Under the pieces are notes generated by a model that searched no databases, had not been told where the DNA came from, and saw only the letters and a list, made by a program, of their open reading frames with translations. Positions 26,601 to 34,800 of a stretch of 64,000 nucleotides of DNA are shown here, piece by piece. The translations under genes and the position numbers were made by a program. The stretch's first letter is position 1; each line of letters starts with the position of its first letter. The DNA is from RGEC01 sp964626685 (lineage in GTDB: Bacteria; Bacteroidota; Bacteroidia; NS11-12g; UBA955): positions 164,005 to 228,004 of the forward strand of contig CAZVJY010000002.1 in NCBI GenBank assembly GCA_964626685.1, written 5' to 3'.

Positions 26601-27060
26601 TTTGAACACATTCAGGGGCAAGCCTAAGACTTGCATTGGCGGTGGAAGTGTAAAGTATACTGTTGTTAAAATTCAGGGTATCTTTAATGGTTAAGCTGTT
26701 ACCTGCTGCACCAATTACGATGCAGGCCGCTCCGGCGCCATCCAGCGACACTGCCTTAACTACAGTATTGCTCACTGCAATGTAAACATCTTTGGTAGAC
26801 ATGTAAAAATGCTCAGCAAAGTAGCCGCTGCCCATGAAAATGGTATCCGCCACTGCAGCAGAATCATATGCAGCCGACAGGGTTCTTAGCGGACCAATAT
26901 TTCCGGAAATAAATGTGGCGGATTTGCCTGTATAGGCATTACTACCTGCAACATCCACATACCATTTGGCAGCATAGGTTACTTGAATAACAACGAAGGC
27001 TGCAATTAAAATGATGGTTTTTTTTAACGAAAAAACACCGGGTATAAAAGGTATTTTCAT
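23602..27060 (-). CDS. large secreted adhesin-like protein: beta-helix, PKD repeats, type B sorting domain
   Basis: The 1152-residue protein has a signal peptide (about 1-30) and then a region like a right-handed beta-helix (KWYVDVAGSNAYTGKS; GNSLTIKDTLNFNN). At least eight PKD/Ig-like domains follow from about residue 330. Three consecutive domains are close copies of about 84 residues. Each starts with C-x-(N/S)-D-(S/T)-A, carries RRI(R/A)NTxPPxxx, and ends in NGCxDSITK or a close variant. The C-terminus is the gliding-motility-associated type B domain (IPNIISPNGDGDNDVW, DYAGKVVYESSNY, LPDGIYYYLLHH). It is exported by the type IX system and probably displayed by the PorP/SprF protein encoded 4 bases downstream. 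Its ligand is unknown. Confidence 0.9.
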   Translation of the reverse strand: MKIPFIPGVFSLKKTIILIAAFVVIQVTYAAKWYVDVAGSNAYTGKSATFISGNIGPLRTLSAAYDSAAVADTIFMGSGYFAEHFYMSTKDVYIAVSNTVVKAVSLDGAGAACIVIGAAGNSLTIKDTLNFNNSILYTSTANASLRLAPECVQNGGNSSSFVDGKYAIGVSTGPADVIFHLGDNNNADYRKVRVTFTKTGTDTVYIENRMNYGAAPVSGALPAGIRNISDIRYFKLGASNYTSASDFVLEPDYDFQNIDDEAGDADGLRLVMHKGSGNWISLDGIGTADDAGTLQNTLPADTLAFFTYANDSLGHNALGSDEVFAVLPATFNACLGQPVNFSDSSVSLRFSIDSFFWDFGVALLNTDTSSQQAPSYTYADTGNYIVKLKVYNSGGYQDSTTAVVRINALPAVNFGFTEVCKGALTRFTDSSKINAPSSIASRKWSYGDGGIGTGSPVNYPYATDGVFNARLVVTTNNGCSDSTDKPVRVFAKPTANFLSPASCINDSAIFRRIRNTSPPENQVSYTWYINGAFHKTDTLTKYLFTIPGSQSAKLIATSTNGCVDSITKTFNLFNLPVPYFTVPVVCLNDSAYFLRIRNTIPPESTLSWRWKVDGVSASTDTAFKYKFTVAGPHAVKLTGQSINGCKDSITKNITVQNLPVANFLTSDICLSDTARFRRIANTIPPDNQITWSWKADGAPLAGDTAAKIRFATIGSHTASLYGVTAFGCKDSITKTFTVYGLPSVGFVLDPSVAGNTQTQCLKGNKFTSFPTLSTTQAQTIASGNWKWGDGSTDMLKDSVHSYVSTGNYTVTLVATTNRGCTDSANNIYRVRGTLSLNFSKSGSCVPDSIIFSDSAVSASSAIASRMWKVNGANASAVSPAKIFFNGTGPYTVSYTITTAEGCTDTISKTFSFITYPNLTFNLTGTSPFCEGDSLKVRANGGTNIVWLNDNDTNRTKVFKSAIRYRVRAYNGTTCFVEDDDTVLVFPKAVVKVFSDTTIFRGSSAFLRATGASTYSWTPATALNTATGSQVRSSTLQTRNYVVTGTDINGCSGKDTVTVTVIDPVFTRIPNIISPNGDGDNDVWDVKELRDLDLYDLTIVDYAGKVVYESSNYQNDWGAVDKSNNRLPDGIYYYLLHHRGNHSELKGFIHVIR

Positions 27061-27102
27061 AGTTTAGCAATCGCAATATTACAAAAAATATTCAATTATT
27101 CT

Positions 27103-27144
27103 TAATAATCATAATTAGCAGCAAATAATTAAGAGTGATTATTA
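27103..27144. repeat. AT-rich hairpin upstream of the adhesin-porP operon
   Basis: TAATAATCA (27103-27111) and TGATTATTA (27136-27144) are exact 9-base complements. Inside them TAATTA occurs twice (27112-27117 and 27126-27131), extending the stem with one 4-base bulge. The hairpin lies in the 160-base gap between the stop of the 831-residue gene and the adhesin start, so it could be an operator or a weak terminator. The rest of this gap is AT-rich with nothing else recognised. Confidence 0.5.
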
Positions 27145-27220
27145 CTTCTACACAAACCCAAATCAATACACAGTAAAGAATGATAAAGCTGTTTATTTAA
27201 TAGTGATGGGACCAAACCCT

Positions 27221-29716
27221 TTAGTTACCCGATAAAACAGTTACCATGCCTGTTTCTGAGCGGATTTTACTACCTGAAATGTGGTTATTAAATAAAAGAT
27301 AAATCACATAAACATATTGTCCATCAGACACTGTTTCACCCATGAATGTTCCATCCCATCCCTCAGTGGCAGGAGCATCATACAATTTTTCACCCCATCG
27401 GTTGTAGATACGCATGCGCGATTCTTTCAAAGTGCAATCACTGTATTTACAATCCAGGCTTGGTTTGAACACATCGTTTCTGCCATCTTTGTTTCCAGGT
27501 GTAAAGGCCGAGGGAATGCAGATTTCACAAATACAATCTATTAGGGTCACATCCACGGAATCGTTGCGGGTACCACAATAGCCTGTAGTAGTAAGCAGGA
27601 TTTTACTGCTGTTTCGAAAAATTGCAACCGGGCCTGAAGTCCCATCGCTCCATCGGTAGCTATAAATCCCATTACCCGGCTGAGCTCCATTCAGTATGAA
27701 GCCATTGCCCCTGCAACCCATTATTGTTCTCTCTAAAACCCTTTGCGGGCGGGATTGTAAAACTATTTCAAATGAATCCTTGCGCATGCCACAGGAATCT
27801 GTGTAATTCAGAAAAAATTTACCCGGTTTATAGAATTTCTTTATGTGAGCAGTATCACCATCAGACCAAGTTATTTTAACAGCATGGTTTTGGGTGTTTT
27901 GAATAAATACAAACGGGGTATCGCAAATGGTGGTGTCCCGCAAGGCAAAAGAGGGCCCTGCAGGCGCAGCTGCGTACAGTGTATCCCGTCTGCTGCCGCA
28001 GGCATCGGAGGTAACAAGTATATACACACCCGGTTTATTGATTATTCGCTGTGGATGTACAATTCCATCGGTCCAGTAATAACTATAACTAAAACCAAGC
28101 GACTGTGACCCATTTATTACAATGGAAGAACCCGGGCAAAGGGATACTTTACTGGGCAAAACCTTGACCATTGGGGGGTAATTCTTGATTTCAAATGTAT
28201 CACGATAGGTTCCGCAGCTATTGGAAAGAAACAAGTGAAAAACACCCGTCTTTGAAATGGATTTGACATGCGAAGTATCCCCATCGTACCACAGAACAGA
28301 TGAATTGTAATCCTTTATCCTAAATATAGCCGCGGTATTTTTGCAAATGGCTGTATCCCTGAAATGGATAGGTGCCGGACCCGGGCAGGAAATACAATCT
28401 GTAACCTGTTTGAATTTAACATCGGTAACCACAGGTCTCAGGTTCGTTGCAAACTTTCCGTCATAAAACATGGTACCTTTATTTCCGGTTAAGGAAACAC
28501 CTGTATTGCCTACCGCAGTGAAACTTGTTCTGCGAATATTGCAGAAGGCAGTATCGCAGGGATTTACCAATGCAAGACTCAGATTAGGCACATTCAGATA
28601 ATTGGTGCCGACAAAAGCCATACCGCCACCTGGCAACCTTGCGCTATTGGTTCCTGAAATGTGGTTTTCGAATGAGTTGTTTTTAAACCGGATTAGTTTT
28701 ACATTTTGTACACTACCGGTAGAATCCAACTCCGCAAAGCCGTTGTGCCAGTTCCATCCACCCGTATTGTGAATGAAGGAAACTACGAGGCGATTCTTCT
28801 CCCATTCAATTTTACCACCATAAGCGTATCCGAGGGTGTATTTTTTTTGCCAGATGAAGTTTCCGTTTGAGGCATTGATACAAGCAACCCACATTTCGAA
28901 CTTACCCCCTGACTGGTAGTTACCAACTGCATAGATTTTGCCGGCAGGTGAAACCGTCAGGGAACTGATGGTGCAATAGTCGGGAGCGTTATAACCAAAA
29001 CATTTGTCAACCACTCCCTTATCAGTTACAATTAATACTATGGGAGATTTGCCATCGTGACCGCCTACCACATATCCTGAGCCAAATGCCGCAGACGCGC
29101 CCATATGCGCCTGCGCTCCGTATTTGTAGGAATTTCTAAAAAGCTCGTTACCATTTGAATCCAGGGCTGCCAGCAACAATTGTGAATCGTAATTCCACTG
29201 ATGGGATGAACCGCAGCCAAAGACAGTACCGTCTTTTCTCACCATCACATTCCTGAATGCATCGTATCTGCCAAAGTTTCCGTTTGGTGTGGTTCTTCGC
29301 CACCATTTCAACGTGCCGTTTCTGTTGAAACAGGCAACGGAAGCAAGACCGGCACCAACAGAAGACTCATGAGACCTTCCACCAATAACACACCCCCCGG
29401 AGGCTGTAGGAGCGATTCCTACCGGATAGGAAGTTTCATCACCGGGGGTTCCAACACGTTTCAAAAAAACCAGCCTGCCTGAATCGTTGAATTTTGCTAC
29501 CATAAAATCGAGCATATCGGGACCAGTGTTAATCGTACCGGTCACCCAGAATCCATCACTGACGGCTGCAATGCCGTGCGGCTGTATATTGTTAACGGAA
29601 GGAGCGGTTATGGTGGTATGAATCTGCACCTTGGGAGGATCGCAGAAATTTTGCGCCCGCAGAGCGGTCACAAAAAACAGACAAACCAGCGAGTATGAAA
29701 CTATTTTCCTGGCCAA
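27221..29716 (-). CDS. secreted propeller plus cysteine-rich repeat protein, type B sorting domain
   Basis: The 831-residue protein has a signal peptide (MARKIVSYSLVCLFFVTALRAQ). The N-terminal part (about 25-430) has blade-like repeats with motifs such as GGCVIGGRSHES, GTVFGCGSSHQW and GKIYAVGNYQSGG, suggesting a beta-propeller. Four Ig-like repeats of about 80 residues then follow. Each opens with a Cys and closes with (S/G)xxCGxxRDT or a close variant, so each probably holds one disulfide. It ends in a type B domain (CIPSAFTPGNKDGRNDVF; IYNRWGEKLYDAPATEGWDGTF). The only plausible start is a TTG at 29716, since no ATG precedes the signal sequence in frame. An exact -7 element lies about 40 bases upstream. 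The function is unknown. Confidence 0.86.
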   Translation of the reverse strand: MARKIVSYSLVCLFFVTALRAQNFCDPPKVQIHTTITAPSVNNIQPHGIAAVSDGFWVTGTINTGPDMLDFMVAKFNDSGRLVFLKRVGTPGDETSYPVGIAPTASGGCVIGGRSHESSVGAGLASVACFNRNGTLKWWRRTTPNGNFGRYDAFRNVMVRKDGTVFGCGSSHQWNYDSQLLLAALDSNGNELFRNSYKYGAQAHMGASAAFGSGYVVGGHDGKSPIVLIVTDKGVVDKCFGYNAPDYCTISSLTVSPAGKIYAVGNYQSGGKFEMWVACINASNGNFIWQKKYTLGYAYGGKIEWEKNRLVVSFIHNTGGWNWHNGFAELDSTGSVQNVKLIRFKNNSFENHISGTNSARLPGGGMAFVGTNYLNVPNLSLALVNPCDTAFCNIRRTSFTAVGNTGVSLTGNKGTMFYDGKFATNLRPVVTDVKFKQVTDCISCPGPAPIHFRDTAICKNTAAIFRIKDYNSSVLWYDGDTSHVKSISKTGVFHLFLSNSCGTYRDTFEIKNYPPMVKVLPSKVSLCPGSSIVINGSQSLGFSYSYYWTDGIVHPQRIINKPGVYILVTSDACGSRRDTLYAAAPAGPSFALRDTTICDTPFVFIQNTQNHAVKITWSDGDTAHIKKFYKPGKFFLNYTDSCGMRKDSFEIVLQSRPQRVLERTIMGCRGNGFILNGAQPGNGIYSYRWSDGTSGPVAIFRNSSKILLTTTGYCGTRNDSVDVTLIDCICEICIPSAFTPGNKDGRNDVFKPSLDCKYSDCTLKESRMRIYNRWGEKLYDAPATEGWDGTFMGETVSDGQYVYVIYLLFNNHISGSKIRSETGMVTVLSGN

Positions 29717-29756
29717 AACACATAAACCGCCATTCCCGGAACAGCATTTATAAAAA

Positions 29757-29764
29757 CAAAATTA
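29757..29764 (-). promoter_or_regulatory. -7 element TAATTTTG upstream of the 831-residue protein
   Basis: This is an exact TAnnTTTG match on the minus strand, leaving a leader of roughly 35 bases before the TTG start at 29716. No TTG at about 20 bases upstream is seen, so this is provisional. Confidence 0.35.
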
Positions 29765-29818
29765 GTAAATCAGAATGAGAAAAACCTATAGAACAAGGAG
29801 CCTGTAAAAAAACCAAAA

Positions 29819-30097
29819 TCAACCAAAGCGGTTTGGCTTGCTCTTAAATGGCAACAGCATAACCTCAACCTTGTCAATGATCTCCCTGGCTTGCGCAACA
29901 ATTTTCTCTCCTTCCGGTGTGAGTCTTACCGGAAGGCTTTTCCTGTCGAAAATGGAAACCCCAAGCCGGTCTTCCAGAACCCTGATCTGCTGGCTGACAG
30001 TGCTTTGTTCTGCAGCTACAAGATCTGCGGCCTTGCTGAAACTACCCGTTTCCGATACCGCAATGATGTATTGCAGCTGCCTCAATGTTACCAGCAT
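29819..30097 (-). CDS. LysR-type DNA-binding domain protein lacking an effector domain
   Basis: The 92-residue product is a complete LysR winged helix-turn-helix plus the start of the linker helix: LRQLQYIIAVSETGSFSKAADL, STVSQQIRVLEDRLGVSIFDR, LPVRLTPEGEKIVAQAREII. It resembles the OxyR/CysB group. LysR proteins are normally about 300 residues, with a ligand-binding domain after the linker. Here the frame stops at 29819 and only 100 bases remain before the next gene, too few for any lost effector domain. It is either a natural one-domain regulator or a remnant. It starts 11 bases after the DUF3127 gene and is likely co-transcribed with it. Confidence 0.85.
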   Translation of the reverse strand: MLVTLRQLQYIIAVSETGSFSKAADLVAAEQSTVSQQIRVLEDRLGVSIFDRKSLPVRLTPEGEKIVAQAREIIDKVEVMLLPFKSKPNRFG

Positions 30098-30108
30098 AAT
30101 TACAATTT

Positions 30109-30510
30109 TTAAAAGGGTAAACCTTCGTCGCCTCCAGATGCATCTGCGGAAACATCTCCGCTAATCAGCATATTATCGACGTCGGCAGGCGTTTCGTGAA
30201 TGGGTGCTGCAGAAGATGAAACGGAAGAAGGCTGGGATCCGCTCTTTTTCACTACGTTCCACGCACGGATATCATTATACCAGCGACCGTTGTATTCACG
30301 GCAGTCAATGTCAAAACTCACAGTCACATCTTCCCCTTTTTGAACCTGAAACTGATCCACCTTATCTCCCCAAATACCCATGAGGGCTTTCTTAGGGTAC
30401 TGGCCGCCCTGAACTTCGAGTATAAATTCCTGCTTCTGCCATGGATTACCGCTCTTGTTTGTGCCTGTCACTTTCGGCAAAACTTCTAATATTTTTCCTG
30501 TAATTTCCAT
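30109..30510 (-). CDS. DUF3127 protein with SSB-like C-terminal tip
   Basis: This 133-residue protein matches the DUF3127 pattern, an OB-fold-like domain found mainly in Bacteroidota. The key stretches are MEITGKILEVLPKVTG, WQKQEFILEVQGGQYPKKALM, and GRWYNDIRAWNVVK near residue 85. A flexible Ser/Pro/Ala-rich tail leads to an acidic end, DEGLPF. That recalls the DDDIPF tip of single-stranded DNA-binding proteins, which recruits repair enzymes. I infer a nucleic-acid-binding role, although the family has no established function that I know of. An exact -7 element lies 10 bases before the ATG. The LysR-domain gene follows. Confidence 0.85.
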   Translation of the reverse strand: MEITGKILEVLPKVTGTNKSGNPWQKQEFILEVQGGQYPKKALMGIWGDKVDQFQVQKGEDVTVSFDIDCREYNGRWYNDIRAWNVVKKSGSQPSSVSSSAAPIHETPADVDNMLISGDVSADASGGDEGLPF

Positions 30511-30520
30511 AAATATACAG

Positions 30521-30528
30521 CAAATTTA
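30521..30528 (-). promoter_or_regulatory. -7 element TAAATTTG before the DUF3127 gene
   Basis: This is an exact TAnnTTTG match on the minus strand ending 10 bases before the ATG at 30510. No well-spaced -33 box is evident. Confidence 0.4.
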
Positions 30529-30574
30529 TCAGAATTCCAAATGCATTAATACACGCACTTTCCACCAGGCAAAA

Positions 30575-31849
30575 TCACTTGGACCGAATGGCATCTACCG
30601 GATTGAGTTTGGCACCGGACGAAGCAGGCAAGAAACCGGCAAGCAGCCCCACAATGACCGAAACCCCGATACCAAGCAACACATCAGAAGGCATTAGATA
30701 CAAGGTAAAACCGCTTTCTAACTGATGCTGCAAAACAAAATTGAGCAGCTGCAGGGTGCCCCATACCAAGATCAGTCCGATTAAACCTCCGATAATGCAT
30801 AAAATAACAGATTCTGTAAGGAACTGAGAAAGGATAAATCCGCGTCTGGCCCCCAGAGCTTTCTGTATTCCTATTTCCTGTGTTCTTTCTTTTACCGAAA
30901 CAAACATAATGTTGGCTACACCAAAGCAGCCTACCACCATGGAAAACCCACCTATAACAACACCAATGATTTTAATGGTTCCAAATAGTTCACTTACGGC
31001 ATTGGTAATCATGCTCATTCTGTTCACCGAAAAAGTAGCTTCCTGATAGGGTCCGATTCTTCTATAGCGGCGCATAAGCTGACCCGTTTCGAACGACAAA
31101 TCATCCAGTGAAACTGTGGGAGCTGCCTTTAGCAAAATTTGCGTTCCCTCTGAATTTTCCTTGTAGTTCATCATGGACATGCCCATTTTCAAGGGAACCA
31201 TCACGCGTTCATCCGCGCTGGCGTTGATAATACTCTGCCCTTCGCGGCGAAAAACCCCGATTACCCTGCAAACCTGATTTTTTATCCGGATTTCCTTGCC
31301 AAGCGGATCGGCTCCCTGAAACAAATTGGCAGCAACGGTAGCTCCAATAATACAGACAGGCCTTCCGGCGGCACTCTCGTCTTCGGAAAAATAGCGCCCA
31401 AATTCTACATCGGCCTTTTGAACTTCGTTGTAGCGGTGAGAAACGCAGTTAATTCGGGTATCCGTTAACGAAACGCCTTTGTGTTCAATTTTTTCACTAG
31501 AGCTAAAGGCAAAAGCCACAGCTGACGCAAGGCTTTTATCAAGATTTTCTTCCAAAAACCGGGCTTCATCCACGCTGGTTTCCGGACGTCTCAGGTATTT
31601 CCACCAAGGATAATTGCCACCAAATTCATCCCAGGGCCATTTCTGCACAAACAATACATCGGTGCCAAAAGAAGCAAAGTTGTCATTGATGTTTTTCTCC
31701 ATGGAATGCACCAGGGCATACACAACGATAATGCAATAAATACCTATGGTTATTCCCAGCACGGAAAGAACAGACCTTAACTTGTTTTTCCGCAGTGCAT
31801 CCACGGCCATACGCAGACTCTCCCAGAGGAATGCACCCAATCTCATCAT
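30575..31849 (-). CDS. ABC transporter permease, MacB/FtsX type
   Basis: This 424-residue permease has the MacB plan. A first helix follows ALRKNKLRSVLSVLGITIGIY. A large periplasmic domain (about 60-290) includes VCIIGATVAANLFQG and KEIRIKNQVCRVIGVF. Three C-terminal helices carry VSVKERTQEIGIQKALGARRGFI, the FtsX-family coupling segment. MacB-type permeases move lipoproteins, peptides or signals by mechanotransmission and need an ATPase. No ATPase gene is adjacent. I set the start at the ATG at 31849, 7 bases after the TamB stop, because the longer frame runs 38 bases back into tamB. An ATG at 31846 follows directly. Confidence 0.88.
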   Translation of the reverse strand: MMRLGAFLWESLRMAVDALRKNKLRSVLSVLGITIGIYCIIVVYALVHSMEKNINDNFASFGTDVLFVQKWPWDEFGGNYPWWKYLRRPETSVDEARFLEENLDKSLASAVAFAFSSSEKIEHKGVSLTDTRINCVSHRYNEVQKADVEFGRYFSEDESAAGRPVCIIGATVAANLFQGADPLGKEIRIKNQVCRVIGVFRREGQSIINASADERVMVPLKMGMSMMNYKENSEGTQILLKAAPTVSLDDLSFETGQLMRRYRRIGPYQEATFSVNRMSMITNAVSELFGTIKIIGVVIGGFSMVVGCFGVANIMFVSVKERTQEIGIQKALGARRGFILSQFLTESVILCIIGGLIGLILVWGTLQLLNFVLQHQLESGFTLYLMPSDVLLGIGVSVIVGLLAGFLPASSGAKLNPVDAIRSK

Positions 31850-31856
31850 GGCAAAA

Positions 31857-34800
31857 TTACGGCTTTTTGCGTGGCCTGAGTGTATTAAACTCACGGCGAT
31901 AAATCAGACCTCCCCCCAGGGTATTTCCGCTTACGCCGTTGGTGATGGTACTGTTGTTTTGCTGCAACAATAAATTGTTGCTTCTGCTAAATGCCTTAAC
32001 CCGCCAGTTTTCATTGCGAGTCATGTATTCCAGGTTAAAATTAAGCGGCAATGCCACGCTGCTCACGAGCATAGCCACGGTAGGGTCGTAATTCACATCC
32101 AGACGAAGTCGTTCTGTCAGAAACCATTCACTGTTGATAAAAACCTTAGTATTGGTACCTGTAGCACTGCGCACGTCATCAATATTCACCTGAATTCGGG
32201 TTGGGATACCCAATCTGGAAAAAATATCATTTACCACAGTACTGGCCACACCGGAAAGGCTGCTACCGGCAACGCCACTGCCGCTAACCCCGCCGGTTCC
32301 GCTGCCGGTGGCAAAAGATGGCGGAATAAAATTACCAAACAGCAGCAATGCCACTGCCTGACGCATGGTTTCATCCTTGTCCGAACGTATCCGCTGAATC
32401 ACTGAATACACATCGGCAGATGCTCCGCCGGCGGCTTGCAGGTCAGGGGCCTGCAAATCAAAGGCTATTTCAGGCGCAAAGAGATTGCCCTTCATCTGCA
32501 ACTGACTGACAATGCGTGTAGCAGGATAATCCTTGCTGGTGGAGGAAACTGCGGACATTAGGGCCGACGGAGAAATTTTCTTTTCAAAACTGCCGGTCAT
32601 GCTGATATTCACATTGTACGGATCCCCGTCCCATGAAATTACGCCCCCTTTATCCAAGGCTATTTTTCGGGTAAGTACGTTGATTCCTGGCAGAGAAAAC
32701 ACATAATCTCCCTCCGAAACGATATAGTTACCGTATAGAAAGAAATGCTCATTTTCATCATACAGCATCCGCAAGGTGCCTGCTCCGCGGCCACGGATTA
32801 CATCTCCCAGTTTTTTATCAATAACAAACTGGGCTTCTGCTTCCGGCGTAGCCTCCAGAAACAGATTGATTCTGTAAATATCACTCCCATTGCTACGCAT
32901 AGCTGAAGCTGCAGCTGTTTTTTTCCCTTTTGCCCTAAATTTAACATGACCACCACCGAAAGAAGTTTCTTCCACATCCGAATACATCAGGTTTATTTGC
33001 GTATTGCGCCGGGTTTTAAGATAAATATCCATGGATATCCTGTTAAAAGGGCCGTAGATGCGGCAGTTACCATCGGCATAACCCGTTCCGTAGTATAGAC
33101 TGTTATCCTTTTCGGTTGTATTCAGTACCTTTAGGTTTCGGGCACTGTCTATGCGCAAATCGAGATTCCAGTCTGTGAAGTAATTGTGCTTAATGGCCAG
33201 TTTTGCCAGTGCTTGATTTTTACCAGTTTCATCCACAATCTTGGCCGGCTTGAAGGTATAAAACCCGGTTTCATCAGCCAGTACAGAGGCATTCAACCTG
33301 TACCAGGTATTAAGGTAATCAATTTTAAAATACGCACCCGAAATATTTGCGTTCCCAGTTAGTTCTGGCTTATCTGCATTGCCACCGAGATGAAAATTCC
33401 CCGAAACCTTACCTTCCTGCAAAGTCACGATTCCCTCAAGGAAAGGCTGCATGGACTTGACTGAAACCGTAGATGGAATATTGAGTTTTACATCAAACTG
33501 GTCTCCAATGATTTTCCTCTCATAGGCTATACTTCCCCTGGCAGAAACACCATCCAGCGGTCCACTTACAAATCCTGCTGTCAGGCTAAGCCTGCCGGGT
33601 TCTCCCCTGTCGTTCAAACCCACATCCAAATCACCATAGTCTACACCCATATATTCAAGATCCCGGGCGGAAAAATCACCCCAGATGCGTGGTTTTTTAA
33701 CAACTGAAGTAATGTAAACATCTGCATTTATCCGCCCTTTCAGACTATCCAGCCCATGGCCCGGGAATAATGGGTTTAGGTTTTGCAGCATAAAATTGCC
33801 TGCATCCACATGGAGGGTGTCGTTGCTACGGTCCGAAATCATCCCGTTGACTTCAAAAAACGCATCCCTGCTCTCAAAGTACATATTGTTTACCCGAATG
33901 CGTCCTTGTGGCAAAAAGGTTATTCCGGCATTGCCCGCAACCTGCCATTCATTGTGCATCAGTTCCAGACGGCTGTTGGCCAGATGCATGGCTACCGAAT
34001 CTCCGTAAACCTCACTGTGTGTAATAAAATCAATTTCCTCATCCCAACGCGCGTCTCTCATTTTCAGCTCCATGTTCACATCTGACTGACAGGCAGTGCC
34101 CTGCATCTCGATGTTATGAAACCATTCCGAATCGTGGTGGCTCAGATATGCAGCAGATACGTTAAAATCAAGGTGGCTGCTGTCTTCCTTTCTTGCATTG
34201 CAACTCAGTTGTTTGGCTGAAAACTGTCCCCAACAAATATCCATAGGCTCTACGGTCAGCTGCATGGTTTCGGTTTCCCCGTCAAACATCCCAAAGGCAG
34301 TAAACGCAGTGGTATTGAACGAAGGATGAATTATACCTGACAGCAGCCCTGTCTGAGGTACATGAACTGAATAAGAGAAAGAATCGGTAAATTTCGCATT
34401 GGTATGCCTGAAACGGCGCGACAGGATTGTAGCCACTTCATTTTGCAAGACATACGCAATATTGGCTGGATCAAATTTTCCTCTGGCAAATCCTTCCAAA
34501 GCTTCACCTGCAGCATAAATCTCAGTAGTTTGACCCATGTTTCGCTTCCCAAACAGCTGGCGTGAATAAGTATAGATCTGTCCGCTTCGATGTACGGAAA
34601 CATCATTAAGTTTAACGGTTCCCTGCATGTTTGCGGGATCCATCCCGGTAATATCCACAGCTGCTTTTCCGTAGACCAGTGTTTGTGCGGTATCTATCCC
34701 CAGGGCATTCAGATTGGTTCCCCGCGAATTCAGGGTAAAATTCCATCGGGCATCTTTTTCGGCAAATTCTACGATTCCCCCAAAATCGATATTCAGCAAA

